This document shows, piece by piece, positions 1 to 8,855 of a DNA stretch of 64,000 nt; positions within the stretch are counted from its first letter, which is position 1, and each line of letters begins with the position of its first letter. Under the pieces are notes generated by a model. The model had not been told where the DNA came from and did no database searches. It saw only the letters and a list, made by a program, of their open reading frames with translations. The position numbers were made by a program, and so were the translations under genes. Origin of the DNA: Pseudoalteromonas rhizosphaerae (lineage in GTDB: Bacteria > Pseudomonadota > Gammaproteobacteria > Enterobacterales > Alteromonadaceae); NCBI RefSeq assembly GCF_902498845.1, contig NZ_CABVLM010000008.1, positions 186,001 to 250,000 on the forward strand. The letters run 5' to 3'.

Positions 1-2597
1 AACATACTAAATACCCGCTCCAGTGCAATGTCATTGAAAACAGGGGTGATATTGCCACTTTCAATCCGCGCAATTTCATTTAAATCAAGTAATAGGTTAT
101 TTGCTATCTCTAACGAATTATCAATTTTCTTAATTTGCTCACGCTCTTGTATTGACACTCTAGGGCTCAAACATACCGCAGAAGAAAACAACCGAGCAGC
201 CGACAATGGTTGCAAAAGATCATGACTACAGGCTCTTAAATATTGACTCTTTTTCAAATGAGCCTGCTCTGCTTTTAACCTTGCATCAGCGAGTTCTCGA
301 TTGGCTTTTTCAAGCTCTAAGTTTGCTAGTTCTAATTCTGTCGTGCGCGCAAGAACACGACTTTCAAGATCGGTGTTTTCTTCTTTTAAATAATTTTCTG
401 CTCGGCGAAACTCCGTAATATCTGAGAAAATCATCACAAATCCTCCACCAGGTATTGGGTTCCCTTCAATTAACAGCACCTTACCATTGGCTAACTTTCG
501 CTCTGATTTATGCTTACTACCGGCTTTTAAGTACTCAAGACGTTTATTAACCTGCCCCTCAATATTATGTATATAGCGATTTTGATTGCTAAGGTTGAAG
601 CGGATCAACTGGCTAATTGGGCAACCAATATAGATTAAATTTTTAGGGTAATTAAAAATATCTAGATACTGCTTATTCCATGCTACTAAATTCAAATTAG
701 CATCTATCACAGAGATCCCTTCACTGGTATTTTCAATCGCTCCTTGCAATACTGAACGACTAAATTCAAGTTGTTGAGTAGAGTTATCCTCAACAATTTT
801 AGCAACTTGATCAAATGCGATATCACGCCCAGCCAAAGCAAAAGAAATCACCAATTTGGCTGATGCCGAGCCCATTACACTCGCTAATGTCTGCTCTGCA
901 TGCAGTAATAAAGCCTCATTATAGGTTTTATGCTTTTTAATTTTATTTGATTGATTAAATTCAGCAAAGCACTCGGCTGCTTTGTCTTGACCAATAAAGC
1001 GAGCAATTAACAGCTCGAGTTCCTGACGATCTATTTTTGGTTGTTTAGGCAGATGTGAATCTTGTTTATTATCGGTTTCATAGAAATATTTACTCTGCAT
1101 TTCTTCGCGAATATTTTGCCGAGTAAGCTGTGAAACAATAAACAGCACAATAAGGTTAATAGCCAAGCCAAACAAGGTAGCCACCGTTGTAGCAGGCCAA
1201 TTTGTATTGCTTAACGGGTGTGCATAAAACCCAAGCTGTGGTAATAAATTAAACAGTGCCCAAATAGAGAAACCACAAAACATGCCCCAAAAAACGCCCT
1301 TTTGAGTCGCTCTTCGCCAAAAAAAAGCAGCAACCAATGCAGGCCCTATTTGCGCAATCGCGCCAAACGCAACCTCACCAAGTGATGCCAGCGTATCAGG
1401 TGGAGAAACTAATAACATACAATAACTAAGCGCAATAACTACAACGACTAAGATTTTACGGATCAATAATAATCGGGATTGAAAGTGTAAAAAGTCATGG
1501 TGCTTACGAGGCGCTAATTTAAAAATTAACGGAAAAACAATTTCGTTACTGAGCATAGTACTCAATGCAATGGTCGATACAATCACCATTGAACTTGCCG
1601 CAGAAACCGCCCCTAAAAACGCAAATAACGACAGCCACTGTTGGCCGTTGTAGGCGGGCAAAAATAAAACATAAGCATCAGGGTCTAAAGACTGGCCATA
1701 ATTTAATGTGCCAGCAAGGCCTATGGGACCTGCAAAAAAAGCGAATACCAAAATATAAAGAGGTAATAACCAGCGCGCTAAATTACTGGTTTTTTGTTCT
1801 TTAATCTCAACAAACATAACTTGAAATTGCCTTGGTAAACATAAAAAAGCCGACATAACGATGATCAATAAACCCACCATACCTACTAGGTTATAGCTTT
1901 CAAACTGCTGCGATAAGGACACGTAATCTTGTGACTTTTGCCAAATATCAGCGGGGGAATCATAAATAACAAATGATACAAATAAGCCAACAAGTAAAAA
2001 AGCGATCAGTTTAACTAACGATTCAAAGGCAATCGCTATCATGACGCCGGGATGACGCTCTGTTACATCGATAGTTCGAATGCCAAAGATAATGGTGAAT
2101 CCAGCTAAAATCAGGCTAACGATTAAACCTAATTGCCAAATCGGAAAATCTTGGCTTTGCTGTAAAATTTTATAAGAGTAAACAATCGCTTTAAGCTGCA
2201 AAGCAATATAAGGCAAGGTGCCAATCATGGCCACTAACGTTACCAACAAGGCTAAGCTTTGTGATTTACCAAACCGAGCCGAAAGTAAATCAGCAATGGA
2301 AGTACTTTTGAGTTTGAGGCAGGTTTTTATGATCCGCTGAATAAAAGGCCAAGCAAATATAAATAATAAAATAGGGGCTAAATAAACCGAAATATAAGAA
2401 AAAGAGCTATTTGCCGCCTGCGCTGAAGTACCTAGAAACCCCCAAGACGTACAGTAAACCCCTAATGATAAGGCATAAATAATAGCATGCTGTTTGGCAA
2501 CTAGCTTATGTCGATACTTGCCCCCAAGGTGGGCAATTAGAAATAACAAACTAATGTAACCAATACTTACACTAACCAACAACCAATTAGAAAACAT
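1..2597 (-). CDS. SSS-transporter-like sensor histidine kinase (5' end present, C-terminus beyond window edge)
   Basis: About 865 codons are visible from an ATG at 2597. The N-terminal half (about residues 1-500) is a sodium:solute symporter-like multi-spanning domain, with CTSWGFLGTSAQ near residue 50 and an SIADLLSARFGKS segment. A STAC-like linker follows (EQTLASVMGSASAKLVI), then a PAS domain (NLNLVAWNKQYLDIFNYP), a coiled coil (ARTTELELANLELEKANREL) and a HisKA box SHDLLQPLSAARLF with the phospho-accepting His near residue 792. The ATPase domain and any receiver lie outside the window. Proteins of this architecture (CrbS/MxtR/CbrA type) sense small carbon sources. It is divergent from a porin and the ABC/CoA-ligase operon, so it probably controls them (inference). 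It is a paralogue of the kinase at 18.3 kb. Exact ligand unknown. Confidence 0.9.
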   Translation of the reverse strand, partial: MFSNWLLVSVSIGYISLLFLIAHLGGKYRHKLVAKQHAIIYALSLGVYCTSWGFLGTSAQAANSSFSYISVYLAPILLFIFAWPFIQRIIKTCLKLKSTSIADLLSARFGKSQSLALLVTLVAMIGTLPYIALQLKAIVYSYKILQQSQDFPIWQLGLIVSLILAGFTIIFGIRTIDVTERHPGVMIAIAFESLVKLIAFLLVGLFVSFVIYDSPADIWQKSQDYVSLSQQFESYNLVGMVGLLIIVMSAFLCLPRQFQVMFVEIKEQKTSNLARWLLPLYILVFAFFAGPIGLAGTLNYGQSLDPDAYVLFLPAYNGQQWLSLFAFLGAVSAASSMVIVSTIALSTMLSNEIVFPLIFKLAPRKHHDFLHFQSRLLLIRKILVVVVIALSYCMLLVSPPDTLASLGEVAFGAIAQIGPALVAAFFWRRATQKGVFWGMFCGFSIWALFNLLPQLGFYAHPLSNTNWPATTVATLFGLAINLIVLFIVSQLTRQNIREEMQSKYFYETDNKQDSHLPKQPKIDRQELELLIARFIGQDKAAECFAEFNQSNKIKKHKTYNEALLLHAEQTLASVMGSASAKLVISFALAGRDIAFDQVAKIVEDNSTQQLEFSRSVLQGAIENTSEGISVIDANLNLVAWNKQYLDIFNYPKNLIYIGCPISQLIRFNLSNQNRYIHNIEGQVNKRLEYLKAGSKHKSERKLANGKVLLIEGNPIPGGGFVMIFSDITEFRRAENYLKEENTDLESRVLARTTELELANLELEKANRELADARLKAEQAHLKKSQYLRACSHDLLQPLSAARLFSSAVCLSPRVSIQEREQIKKIDNSLEIANNLLLDLNEIARIESGNITPVFNDIALERVFSM

Positions 2598-2674
2598 CGC
2601 GCTCTTCTTTGTATCAAATTGTATTTATTATTATTTTCAATGCTTACTTTGCCCGTAAAACACAGCATATAACA

Positions 2675-2692
2675 TTGGACTAAAGGACTAAG
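2675..2692. promoter_or_regulatory. Putative operator half-sites between kinase and porin
   Basis: The 181-bp divergent intergenic region holds two tandem GGACTAA half-sites (2677-2683 and 2685-2691), the first inside TTGGACTAA. They resemble the TTAGACTAA core of the two near-identical elements at 18167 and 36493, at reduced similarity. Placement between an SSS kinase gene and a porin gene parallels those sites. Assignment to the same response regulator is inference. Confidence 0.35.
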
Positions 2693-2778
2693 CGCAAGGT
2701 ACTAGCCCTTATTTACAATTGTTGATTTTTTCGACTCACCTAGTATGAATCACACATAATAACAAAGGAATTTGGTCG

Positions 2779-3819
2779 ATGTTCAACACACAATATAAAA
2801 AATTACTGCTTACATCTGCTTTTCTTACTGCCAGTACATCCGCACTGGCAGGCTACGAGATCAACATAACTGAAAACGATAAATTAACCTTCGGTGGCTA
2901 CATTAAAATTGATGCACGATACGTTGACGGTGACATTGCCTATCGTGATTACTGGATTGGTGATGGCATTGCTTTAGAAGAAGACGCATCCCAGTTTCGT
3001 ATCTTTGCTAACGAAACCCGTTTCAATACTAAATACCAACACGGCGAGATAACAGGCTTCATCGAAATGGATTTTTGGGGCGGCGGCGGTAATGAAATTG
3101 TCTCTAACTCAGCTAACCCGCGCATCCGACATGCTTTTATAAACTACAAAGATCTCACTGTTGGCCAAACTTGGTCAACCTTTATGAATACTAGCGCAAT
3201 TCCTGAAACTGCCGATTTTGCTGGCGCAACAACAGGTCTAGTATTTATTCGTCAAGGACAAGTACGTTATAACATGGGCAACTTCCAAGTATCCATTGAA
3301 AATCCTGAGAGCTGGGGGGGCGATACCGCAAACGATAATATTCCTGATTTAATCGCACGCTATAACATCAAAGGTGATTGGGGCAATGTCTCTATTTCTG
3401 GCTTAGCACGGCAATTACATACCTTATCAGGTAACACTGAAAGCGCCTTTGGCGCATCTGTTGCGGCACGAATTAAAACAACAGGAAAAGATGACTTACG
3501 CCTACAAATTCATAAAGGTGATTTAGGCCGCTATGTAGGGGCTGCGGCTGTTAAAGATCTCTATGGTGAAGAAGTTGAAGATATTACCTCTGTATTAGTT
3601 GCCTATCGTCATTTTTGGAATGATTCACTGCGTTCAAGCGTGCTGTACGGCAAAGTTGATGGAGATGTATCCAATCGTGAGTGTACGCAATGGGGTATAA
3701 ACCTCTTTCAAAACTTAACTAAAGAACTCGAAGTGGGTATTGAAGTCGGTAACTTTTCAATTGATGAGTTAGATAAAGATTCAAATTACCTACAAGCCAC
3801 AATGAGATACATCCTCTAG
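2779..3819 (+). CDS. DcaP-like outer-membrane porin
   Basis: 346 residues with a signal peptide ending near ASTSALA and then beta-barrel sequence beginning LTFGGYIKIDARY. Family landmarks include NPRIRHAFINYKDLTVGQTWS and FIRQGQVRY. DcaP-type porins pass dicarboxylates and other small anions across the outer membrane (family knowledge). AGGA lies about 10 bases before the ATG. The C-terminus is MRYIL rather than the usual terminal Phe of barrel proteins. It is clearly paralogous to the porin at 36.6 kb. It precedes the ABC/CoA-ligase operon in the same direction, separated by a stem-loop, so it probably supplies substrate to that importer (inference). Confidence 0.85.
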   Translation: MFNTQYKKLLLTSAFLTASTSALAGYEINITENDKLTFGGYIKIDARYVDGDIAYRDYWIGDGIALEEDASQFRIFANETRFNTKYQHGEITGFIEMDFWGGGGNEIVSNSANPRIRHAFINYKDLTVGQTWSTFMNTSAIPETADFAGATTGLVFIRQGQVRYNMGNFQVSIENPESWGGDTANDNIPDLIARYNIKGDWGNVSISGLARQLHTLSGNTESAFGASVAARIKTTGKDDLRLQIHKGDLGRYVGAAAVKDLYGEEVEDITSVLVAYRHFWNDSLRSSVLYGKVDGDVSNRECTQWGINLFQNLTKELEVGIEVGNFSIDELDKDSNYLQATMRYIL

Positions 3820-3882
3820 CTGACAGAACACTTTCTAATGTTTGTTGTGTGTAATAACGACCCCAACCGTTAATACATTTTA

Positions 3883-3907
3883 AAGAGGGTTCACCCCCTC
3901 TTATTTT
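3883..3907 (+). terminator. Stem-loop with T-rich tail after porin
   Basis: AAGAGGG (3883-3889) pairs with CCCTCTT (3896-3902) around a 6-base loop, followed by ATTTTT. It sits between the porin and the ABC operon. It may terminate, or partly attenuate read-through so that porin is made in excess. Confidence 0.6.
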
Positions 3908-3959
3908 TCAACGCATTCGTTATTCATTTTTATTCTCAGTTAAATTTAGGAGTATGAGT

Positions 3960-4766
3960 ATGACAACATCGATACTCAATATAGAGCAAATATCGCTAGC
4001 CTTTGGTGGTGTTAAAGCCTTAACAGATGTTAGTTTTTCGGTGACTAAAGGCTCTGTATTTTCAATTATTGGCCCAAATGGGGCTGGTAAAACATCAATG
4101 CTCAATTGCATTTCTGGCCGCTATCAACCTAACAGTGGAAAAATCACCTTTGCAGATCAAGATGTTACCCACTTAAAACCCAATGACCGCGCAGACTTAG
4201 GTATGGGCCGTACTTTTCAAAACTTAGCCTTATTTGGCCATATGTCAGTGCTCGATAATATTATGGTTGGTCGCCATCACTTATTAAAAAACAATTGGTT
4301 AACAGGGCCGTTATATTGGGCTTCTGGGGCGCAAAAAGAAGAACTCGCTCACCGAAGAAAAGTAGAAGAAGTGATCGACTTCCTTGAGATCTCTCATATC
4401 AGAAAATCCATCGCTGGCACCTTGTCTTACGGGCTTCGTAAACGCGTTGAATTAGCTCGTGCAATGGCTCTAAACCCAAAACTGATTTTACTTGACGAAC
4501 CAATGGCTGGAATGAATCTGGAAGAAAAAGAAGACATGGCCAGATACATCCTCGATTTAAATGAAGAATTCGGTATTACGGTCGTTATGATTGAACATGA
4601 TATGGGAGTTGTAATGGATATTTCTCATGAAGTTATGGTGCTGGATTTTGGTAAAAAATTAATTTCTGGTTTACCACACGAAGTCATGGCTGACCCCTAT
4701 GTTAAACGTGCCTACCTTGGTCTTGAAGACGACGCAGAGCCAGACACCTTAGAGGAGGTAAGCTAA
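3960..4766 (+). CDS. ABC transporter ATP-binding protein, LivG-like
   Basis: 268 residues. Walker A is GPNGAGKT (about residue 38-45), the signature is the variant LSYGLRKRVE instead of LSGGQ, and Walker B is LILLDEP followed by MAGMNLEEKED, which is characteristic of LivG/BraF-type subunits of branched-chain-type importers. I chose the second ATG (3960) because AGGAG (3948-3952) is 7 bases upstream of it but only 1 base from the ATG at 3954. First gene of the ABC/CoA-ligase operon; its stop overlaps the next start (TAATG). Drives uptake with the LivF-like subunit at 10.2 kb. Confidence 0.9.
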   Translation: MTTSILNIEQISLAFGGVKALTDVSFSVTKGSVFSIIGPNGAGKTSMLNCISGRYQPNSGKITFADQDVTHLKPNDRADLGMGRTFQNLALFGHMSVLDNIMVGRHHLLKNNWLTGPLYWASGAQKEELAHRRKVEEVIDFLEISHIRKSIAGTLSYGLRKRVELARAMALNPKLILLDEPMAGMNLEEKEDMARYILDLNEEFGITVVMIEHDMGVVMDISHEVMVLDFGKKLISGLPHEVMADPYVKRAYLGLEDDAEPDTLEEVS

Positions 4767-6727
4767 TGACTAGCCAAATCAATCAAGATTTTGAGATGGG
4801 TGAACTGAATACCTTCCCCAAAATTCTACAACACAATGCCACGCATTGGCCTGATATGGTGGCGATGCGAGAAAAAGAGTTTGGTATTTGGAACGAGTTC
4901 AGCTGGGCCGAATATAACAATAAAGTAAAGTGGTTGTCGCTCGCGTTGAGTAACAAAGGCGTGAATACAGATGATACCATTGCCTTACTTGGTGATAACC
5001 GCCCAGAATGGATATGGGGCGAAATTGCTGCTCACGCTTTACGTTGCCATTCATTAGGTATTTATCAAGATTCAATGCATGACGAAGTAATCTATTTACT
5101 CGCTAGCAGTGGCGCAACCGTTGTGATTGCTGAAAACGAAGAGCAATGCGATAAATTACTTGATTTAGGTGATGGCATAGAGCAAGTAAAATTCATTGTT
5201 TATTGCGACCCAAGAGGTATGCGCAAATACAACGACTCGCGACTTATAGATATCAATACCCTATACACACTGGGCCAAGAACTCGAACAAGCATACCCTG
5301 ATCGTTATCAAGCCATGATAGATGCCTCAGCCCCTGACGACATTGCTATTTACTGCACCACTTCAGGTACCACATCAAAACCCAAAATTGCCCTACTCAA
5401 TGGTGGCAATTTTATTAAGCACTGTAGTTCATATTTACGTGCTGACCCGCGTCAAGCTGGCGACAACTATGTATCTGTATTGCCCTTACCTTGGATCATG
5501 GAGCAAGTCTATGCAATTGGCCAAGCACTGATCGCCCGTCAAATTGTAAATTTTGTTGAAGAACAAGAAACACTCATGGCTGACCTACGAGAAATTGGCC
5601 CCAGCTTTGTACTATTAGCACCACGGGTATGGGAAGGCATTTTAGCTGACGTACAAACCCGTATGATGGATTCAACACCTTTTAAAAGAAAGCTATTTAA
5701 TTTTGCCATGAAGCTGGCTGAGCAAAGCCAAGTAACAGGCAAAAAATCATGGCTAGCTGAAATTCTACTGCTAAAAGCACTTCGTGATCGACTCGGTTTT
5801 TCATTCTTAAAATCGGCTGCCACCGGCGGAGCTGCGATGGGGCCTGACACCTTTAAGTTTTTCCAAACCATTGGTGTGCCTTTACGCCAACTCTACGGCC
5901 AAACAGAAATGTGCGGAGCTTACACCATCCATCATGAAGCCGATGTTGACTACGACAGTGTTGGCGTCGCGTTTGATAATGCACAAATTAAAGTCATTAA
6001 TCCCGATAAAGCCGGTATTGGCGAAGTTATTGCTAAAACAGTCGGAATGTTTAGTGGCTACCTTAATAATCAACAAGCCTATGATGAAGACGTGATTGAC
6101 GGCTGGATGCAAACAGGTGATGCCGGTTACTTTAAACCGTCTGGCCATTTAGTGGTGATTGATCGGATCAAAGATCTCGCTTGCACCAGCGACGGCGCAC
6201 AATATTCTCCTCAATATATAGAAAACAAACTTAAGTTTTCTTCATTTATTGGCGAAGCCGTTATTTTAGGTAAAGCAAAGCCTTATCTATCAGCCATCAT
6301 TTGTATTCGTTTTAGTATTGTTGCGAAATGGGCTGAGCAACAAGGGCTGTCGTTTACCAACTACACCAACTTATCAACCCTGCCTGAAGTGTACGAAAAA
6401 ATTGGCGAAGAAATAATGCGCGTCAATGAGTCACTTCCTGAATCACAAAAAATCCATAAATTTTTATTACTTTACAAAGAACTTGATGCCGATGATGGCG
6501 AATTAACACGAACCCGTAAAGTTCGCCGTAGTGTTATTGCGGATAAATATGGCGACATTATTTCATCCATTTATGACAACAAGGAAAATGTTGATATTGA
6601 TACCATGGTGGTATTTCAAGATGGTACTAAAACCCGTATTCAAACCCAGCTTAAAGTCACTTCGCTGATCGAAACAGCCTGCACGGCTGCTGATAACACT
6701 ATCAACATAACACGGAGAGTCTCATGA
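4766..6727 (+). CDS. AMP-dependent long-chain-type acyl-CoA synthetase embedded in ABC operon
   Basis: 653 residues of the ANL superfamily, closest in shape to long-chain fatty acyl-CoA ligases. The nucleotide loop is TTSGTTSKPK (near residue 197-207), the A5 motif GQTEMCGAY (near 378), then DGWMQTGDAGYF and IDRIKDL, where the ribose-binding Asp and hinge lie. Expected reaction: carboxylate + ATP + CoA to acyl-CoA + AMP + PPi in the cytosol. A strong GGAGG lies 9 bases before the ATG. It overlaps the upstream ATPase by 1 base and the downstream permease by 4 bases (ATGA), so it is translationally coupled to the transporter. That suggests the imported compound is activated at once (inference). 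Substrate chain length is unknown. Confidence 0.88.
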   Translation: MTSQINQDFEMGELNTFPKILQHNATHWPDMVAMREKEFGIWNEFSWAEYNNKVKWLSLALSNKGVNTDDTIALLGDNRPEWIWGEIAAHALRCHSLGIYQDSMHDEVIYLLASSGATVVIAENEEQCDKLLDLGDGIEQVKFIVYCDPRGMRKYNDSRLIDINTLYTLGQELEQAYPDRYQAMIDASAPDDIAIYCTTSGTTSKPKIALLNGGNFIKHCSSYLRADPRQAGDNYVSVLPLPWIMEQVYAIGQALIARQIVNFVEEQETLMADLREIGPSFVLLAPRVWEGILADVQTRMMDSTPFKRKLFNFAMKLAEQSQVTGKKSWLAEILLLKALRDRLGFSFLKSAATGGAAMGPDTFKFFQTIGVPLRQLYGQTEMCGAYTIHHEADVDYDSVGVAFDNAQIKVINPDKAGIGEVIAKTVGMFSGYLNNQQAYDEDVIDGWMQTGDAGYFKPSGHLVVIDRIKDLACTSDGAQYSPQYIENKLKFSSFIGEAVILGKAKPYLSAIICIRFSIVAKWAEQQGLSFTNYTNLSTLPEVYEKIGEEIMRVNESLPESQKIHKFLLLYKELDADDGELTRTRKVRRSVIADKYGDIISSIYDNKENVDIDTMVVFQDGTKTRIQTQLKVTSLIETACTAADNTINITRRVS

Positions 6728-7617
6728 ATTTTGAATTGCTAATTCAACTAATCGTCAATGGTTTAATTGTCGGCTTACTCTATGGCGTCGTTGGGATGTG
6801 CTTTGTATTAGTGTACAAATCAACGCAAATTGTAAACTTTGCCCAAGGTGAGTTTTTATTAGTGGGTGCCTGGGTATGCTGGGCAGTACTGATTTATTTA
6901 GAGCTGCCTTTTGTAGTGGGCTTTTTACTGACAATGGCCTTTATGGCAATCTTTGGTGTGCTGCTGCAAATGATTGTTTTACGCCCGATGATAGGTGAAC
7001 CTATTATCTCAGTGATCATGATCACCATTGGCTTATCAATCTTTTTTCAAGCCTTGATGAAATGGATTTTTGGTGTTTCAGCGCAAAGTTACCCGCAAGT
7101 ATTTACCACTAATAGCATCCAAATATTTGGCTTGAACATTGAAGCCGCTTACTTAATGAGCACCGTAATCGCCTTAATAATTATGGTTGCCTTCTATCTA
7201 TTCTTTAAACATTCAAAATACGGTTTAGCAATGCGAGCCACAGCCTTTGATCAACAGATTGCACAAAGCTTAGGTATTTCGGTAAAACAAGTTTTTGCTA
7301 TGAGCTGGGGTATTGCTGCTACGGTTTCAGCCACAGCTGGAATTGTTATTGGCATGGTAAACGGGGTTTCAAATTCACTGTCATTAATTGGTATCAAAGT
7401 TTTCCCTGCAGTTATTCTTGGCGGTTTAGATTCTATCATCGGCGCAATTGTCGGTGGTTTGATCATTGGTGTATTAGAGAATGTCGCTGAGTTTTTCGAC
7501 AGCCAATATCTGCATGTTGGCAATATGTATGACATCGCACCATTTTACGTGTTGCTCGTCATCCTTTGGTTCAAACCATACGGTTTGTTCGGCACAAAAG
7601 ATATTGAACGTATTTAA
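6724..7617 (+). CDS. ABC transporter permease, LivH-like
   Basis: 297 residues, about eight hydrophobic segments, of the branched-chain amino-acid-type inner-membrane permease family. It has the family stretch NGLIVGLLYGVVGMCFVLVY at the N-terminus, VNFAQGEFLLVGAW, and GGLDSIIGAIVGGLIIGVLE near residue 235-255. It starts inside the acyl-CoA synthetase stop (ATGA overlap). Together with the LivM-like permease at 7686 it should form the membrane channel. The sequence does not reveal whether the cargo is an amino acid, and the neighbouring CoA ligases argue for a carboxylic acid. Confidence 0.9.
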   Translation: MNFELLIQLIVNGLIVGLLYGVVGMCFVLVYKSTQIVNFAQGEFLLVGAWVCWAVLIYLELPFVVGFLLTMAFMAIFGVLLQMIVLRPMIGEPIISVIMITIGLSIFFQALMKWIFGVSAQSYPQVFTTNSIQIFGLNIEAAYLMSTVIALIIMVAFYLFFKHSKYGLAMRATAFDQQIAQSLGISVKQVFAMSWGIAATVSATAGIVIGMVNGVSNSLSLIGIKVFPAVILGGLDSIIGAIVGGLIIGVLENVAEFFDSQYLHVGNMYDIAPFYVLLVILWFKPYGLFGTKDIERI

Positions 7618-7627
7618 ACAAGCCGAT

Positions 7628-7650
7628 TTAGGTGCATCAATAGCGCCTAA
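7628..7650 (+). other. Intercistronic stem-loop between the two permease genes
   Basis: TTAGGTGC (7628-7635) pairs with GCGCCTAA (7643-7650), with one G-U, around a 7-base loop. No T-run follows, so it is more likely an mRNA processing or stability element than a terminator. Confidence 0.5.
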
Positions 7651-7685
7651 CAAGTGCAGATAAAGGTAAATTTTAGGAGTTTATT

Positions 7686-8759
7686 ATGTCGAGTTTAACC
7701 ATGAGACCCTGCGGCGATTTCCGCACCAGTTATAAACAAGATAATACAATTTTTGAAACAACAACCATCAAAAATGTGGCAATTTTCGCAATTGCCCTAT
7801 TATGTGCAGCGCCATACTTAGTCGATGCATATTACTTAACCCTATTTATTCAAATTTCATATTTAGGGATAGCCGCACTAGGGCTCAATATTTTGGTCGG
7901 TTACACCGGACAAATTTCATTAGGTCATGGCGCATTTTTTGGCTTTGGTGCTTTTGCATCAGCATGGCTCAATATCTCCTTTGGTATTCCTGTATTGCTG
8001 TGTATTCCACTGGCTGGTTTTTTAACAATGGCTGTAGGCATGATGTTTGGTTTACCGGCCTCAAGAATTAAAGGCTTGTACTTAGCTATAGCCACACTGG
8101 CTGCGCAGTTTATTTTAGAAGACTTCTTTGCCCGTGCTGACTGGTTTTCTGGTGGTTCTGCCGGCTCATCTGCCGACCCAATTAGTATATTTGGCTTTGT
8201 TTTTAATAGCGATGAAAGCTTCTTTTATATCGCCTTAGCAGCCTTAGTTATTATGTATATTTGGGGCTGTAATCTGATGCGCAGTCGTGATGGTCGCGCC
8301 TTTGTTGCAGTACGTGACCATTATCTATCAGCTGAGATCATGGGCATCAAGCTCAATAAATATCGCTTACTCTCTTTTGGTATATCGTCTTTTTATGCCG
8401 GTATTGGCGGTGCCTTATATGCCCATTACTTAGGCTATGTTTCTGCCGAAGGCTTCACCTTATTTATGTCGATTCAATTTTTAGCCATGATCATCATCGG
8501 CGGCTTGGGTTCAATTAAAGGCACCTTAATGGGTGTGGTATTTATGGTGTTTTTACCTGAAGTGCTCGAAAGCGGCGTTGGTTTAATGAAGATGACCGAC
8601 TGGGGCAATATTCCTATGGTGGTTGATGGCCTGGCCTATATCAAAGAAATGGCCATTGGCTTAGTGATTATCTTATTCCTTATTTTTGAGCCGCAAGGCA
8701 TGGCACACCGCTGGGCACAAATTAAAAACTATTGGAAGTTTTACCCGTTCTCGTACTAA
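7686..8759 (+). CDS. ABC transporter permease, LivM-like
   Basis: 357 residues, multi-spanning inner-membrane protein of the LivM/BraE family. Landmarks are LGLNILVGYTGQISLGHGAF (residues about 62-81), the EAA-like cytoplasmic loop RAFVAVRDHYLSAEIMGI, and GGLGSIKGTLMGVVF. AGGAG lies 6 bases before the ATG. The N-terminus carries about 25 extra hydrophilic residues before the first membrane segment. Pairs with the LivH-like permease 69 bases upstream. Confidence 0.9.
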   Translation: MSSLTMRPCGDFRTSYKQDNTIFETTTIKNVAIFAIALLCAAPYLVDAYYLTLFIQISYLGIAALGLNILVGYTGQISLGHGAFFGFGAFASAWLNISFGIPVLLCIPLAGFLTMAVGMMFGLPASRIKGLYLAIATLAAQFILEDFFARADWFSGGSAGSSADPISIFGFVFNSDESFFYIALAALVIMYIWGCNLMRSRDGRAFVAVRDHYLSAEIMGIKLNKYRLLSFGISSFYAGIGGALYAHYLGYVSAEGFTLFMSIQFLAMIIIGGLGSIKGTLMGVVFMVFLPEVLESGVGLMKMTDWGNIPMVVDGLAYIKEMAIGLVIILFLIFEPQGMAHRWAQIKNYWKFYPFSY

Positions 8760-8855
8760 TCAATAGACACTAACTTAAGCATATACAACACACATGAGCA
8801 TCATTAATGCGTAAATAATTGGCAATCTAGCCATAAAAAGAAAAAGGAAATAGTT

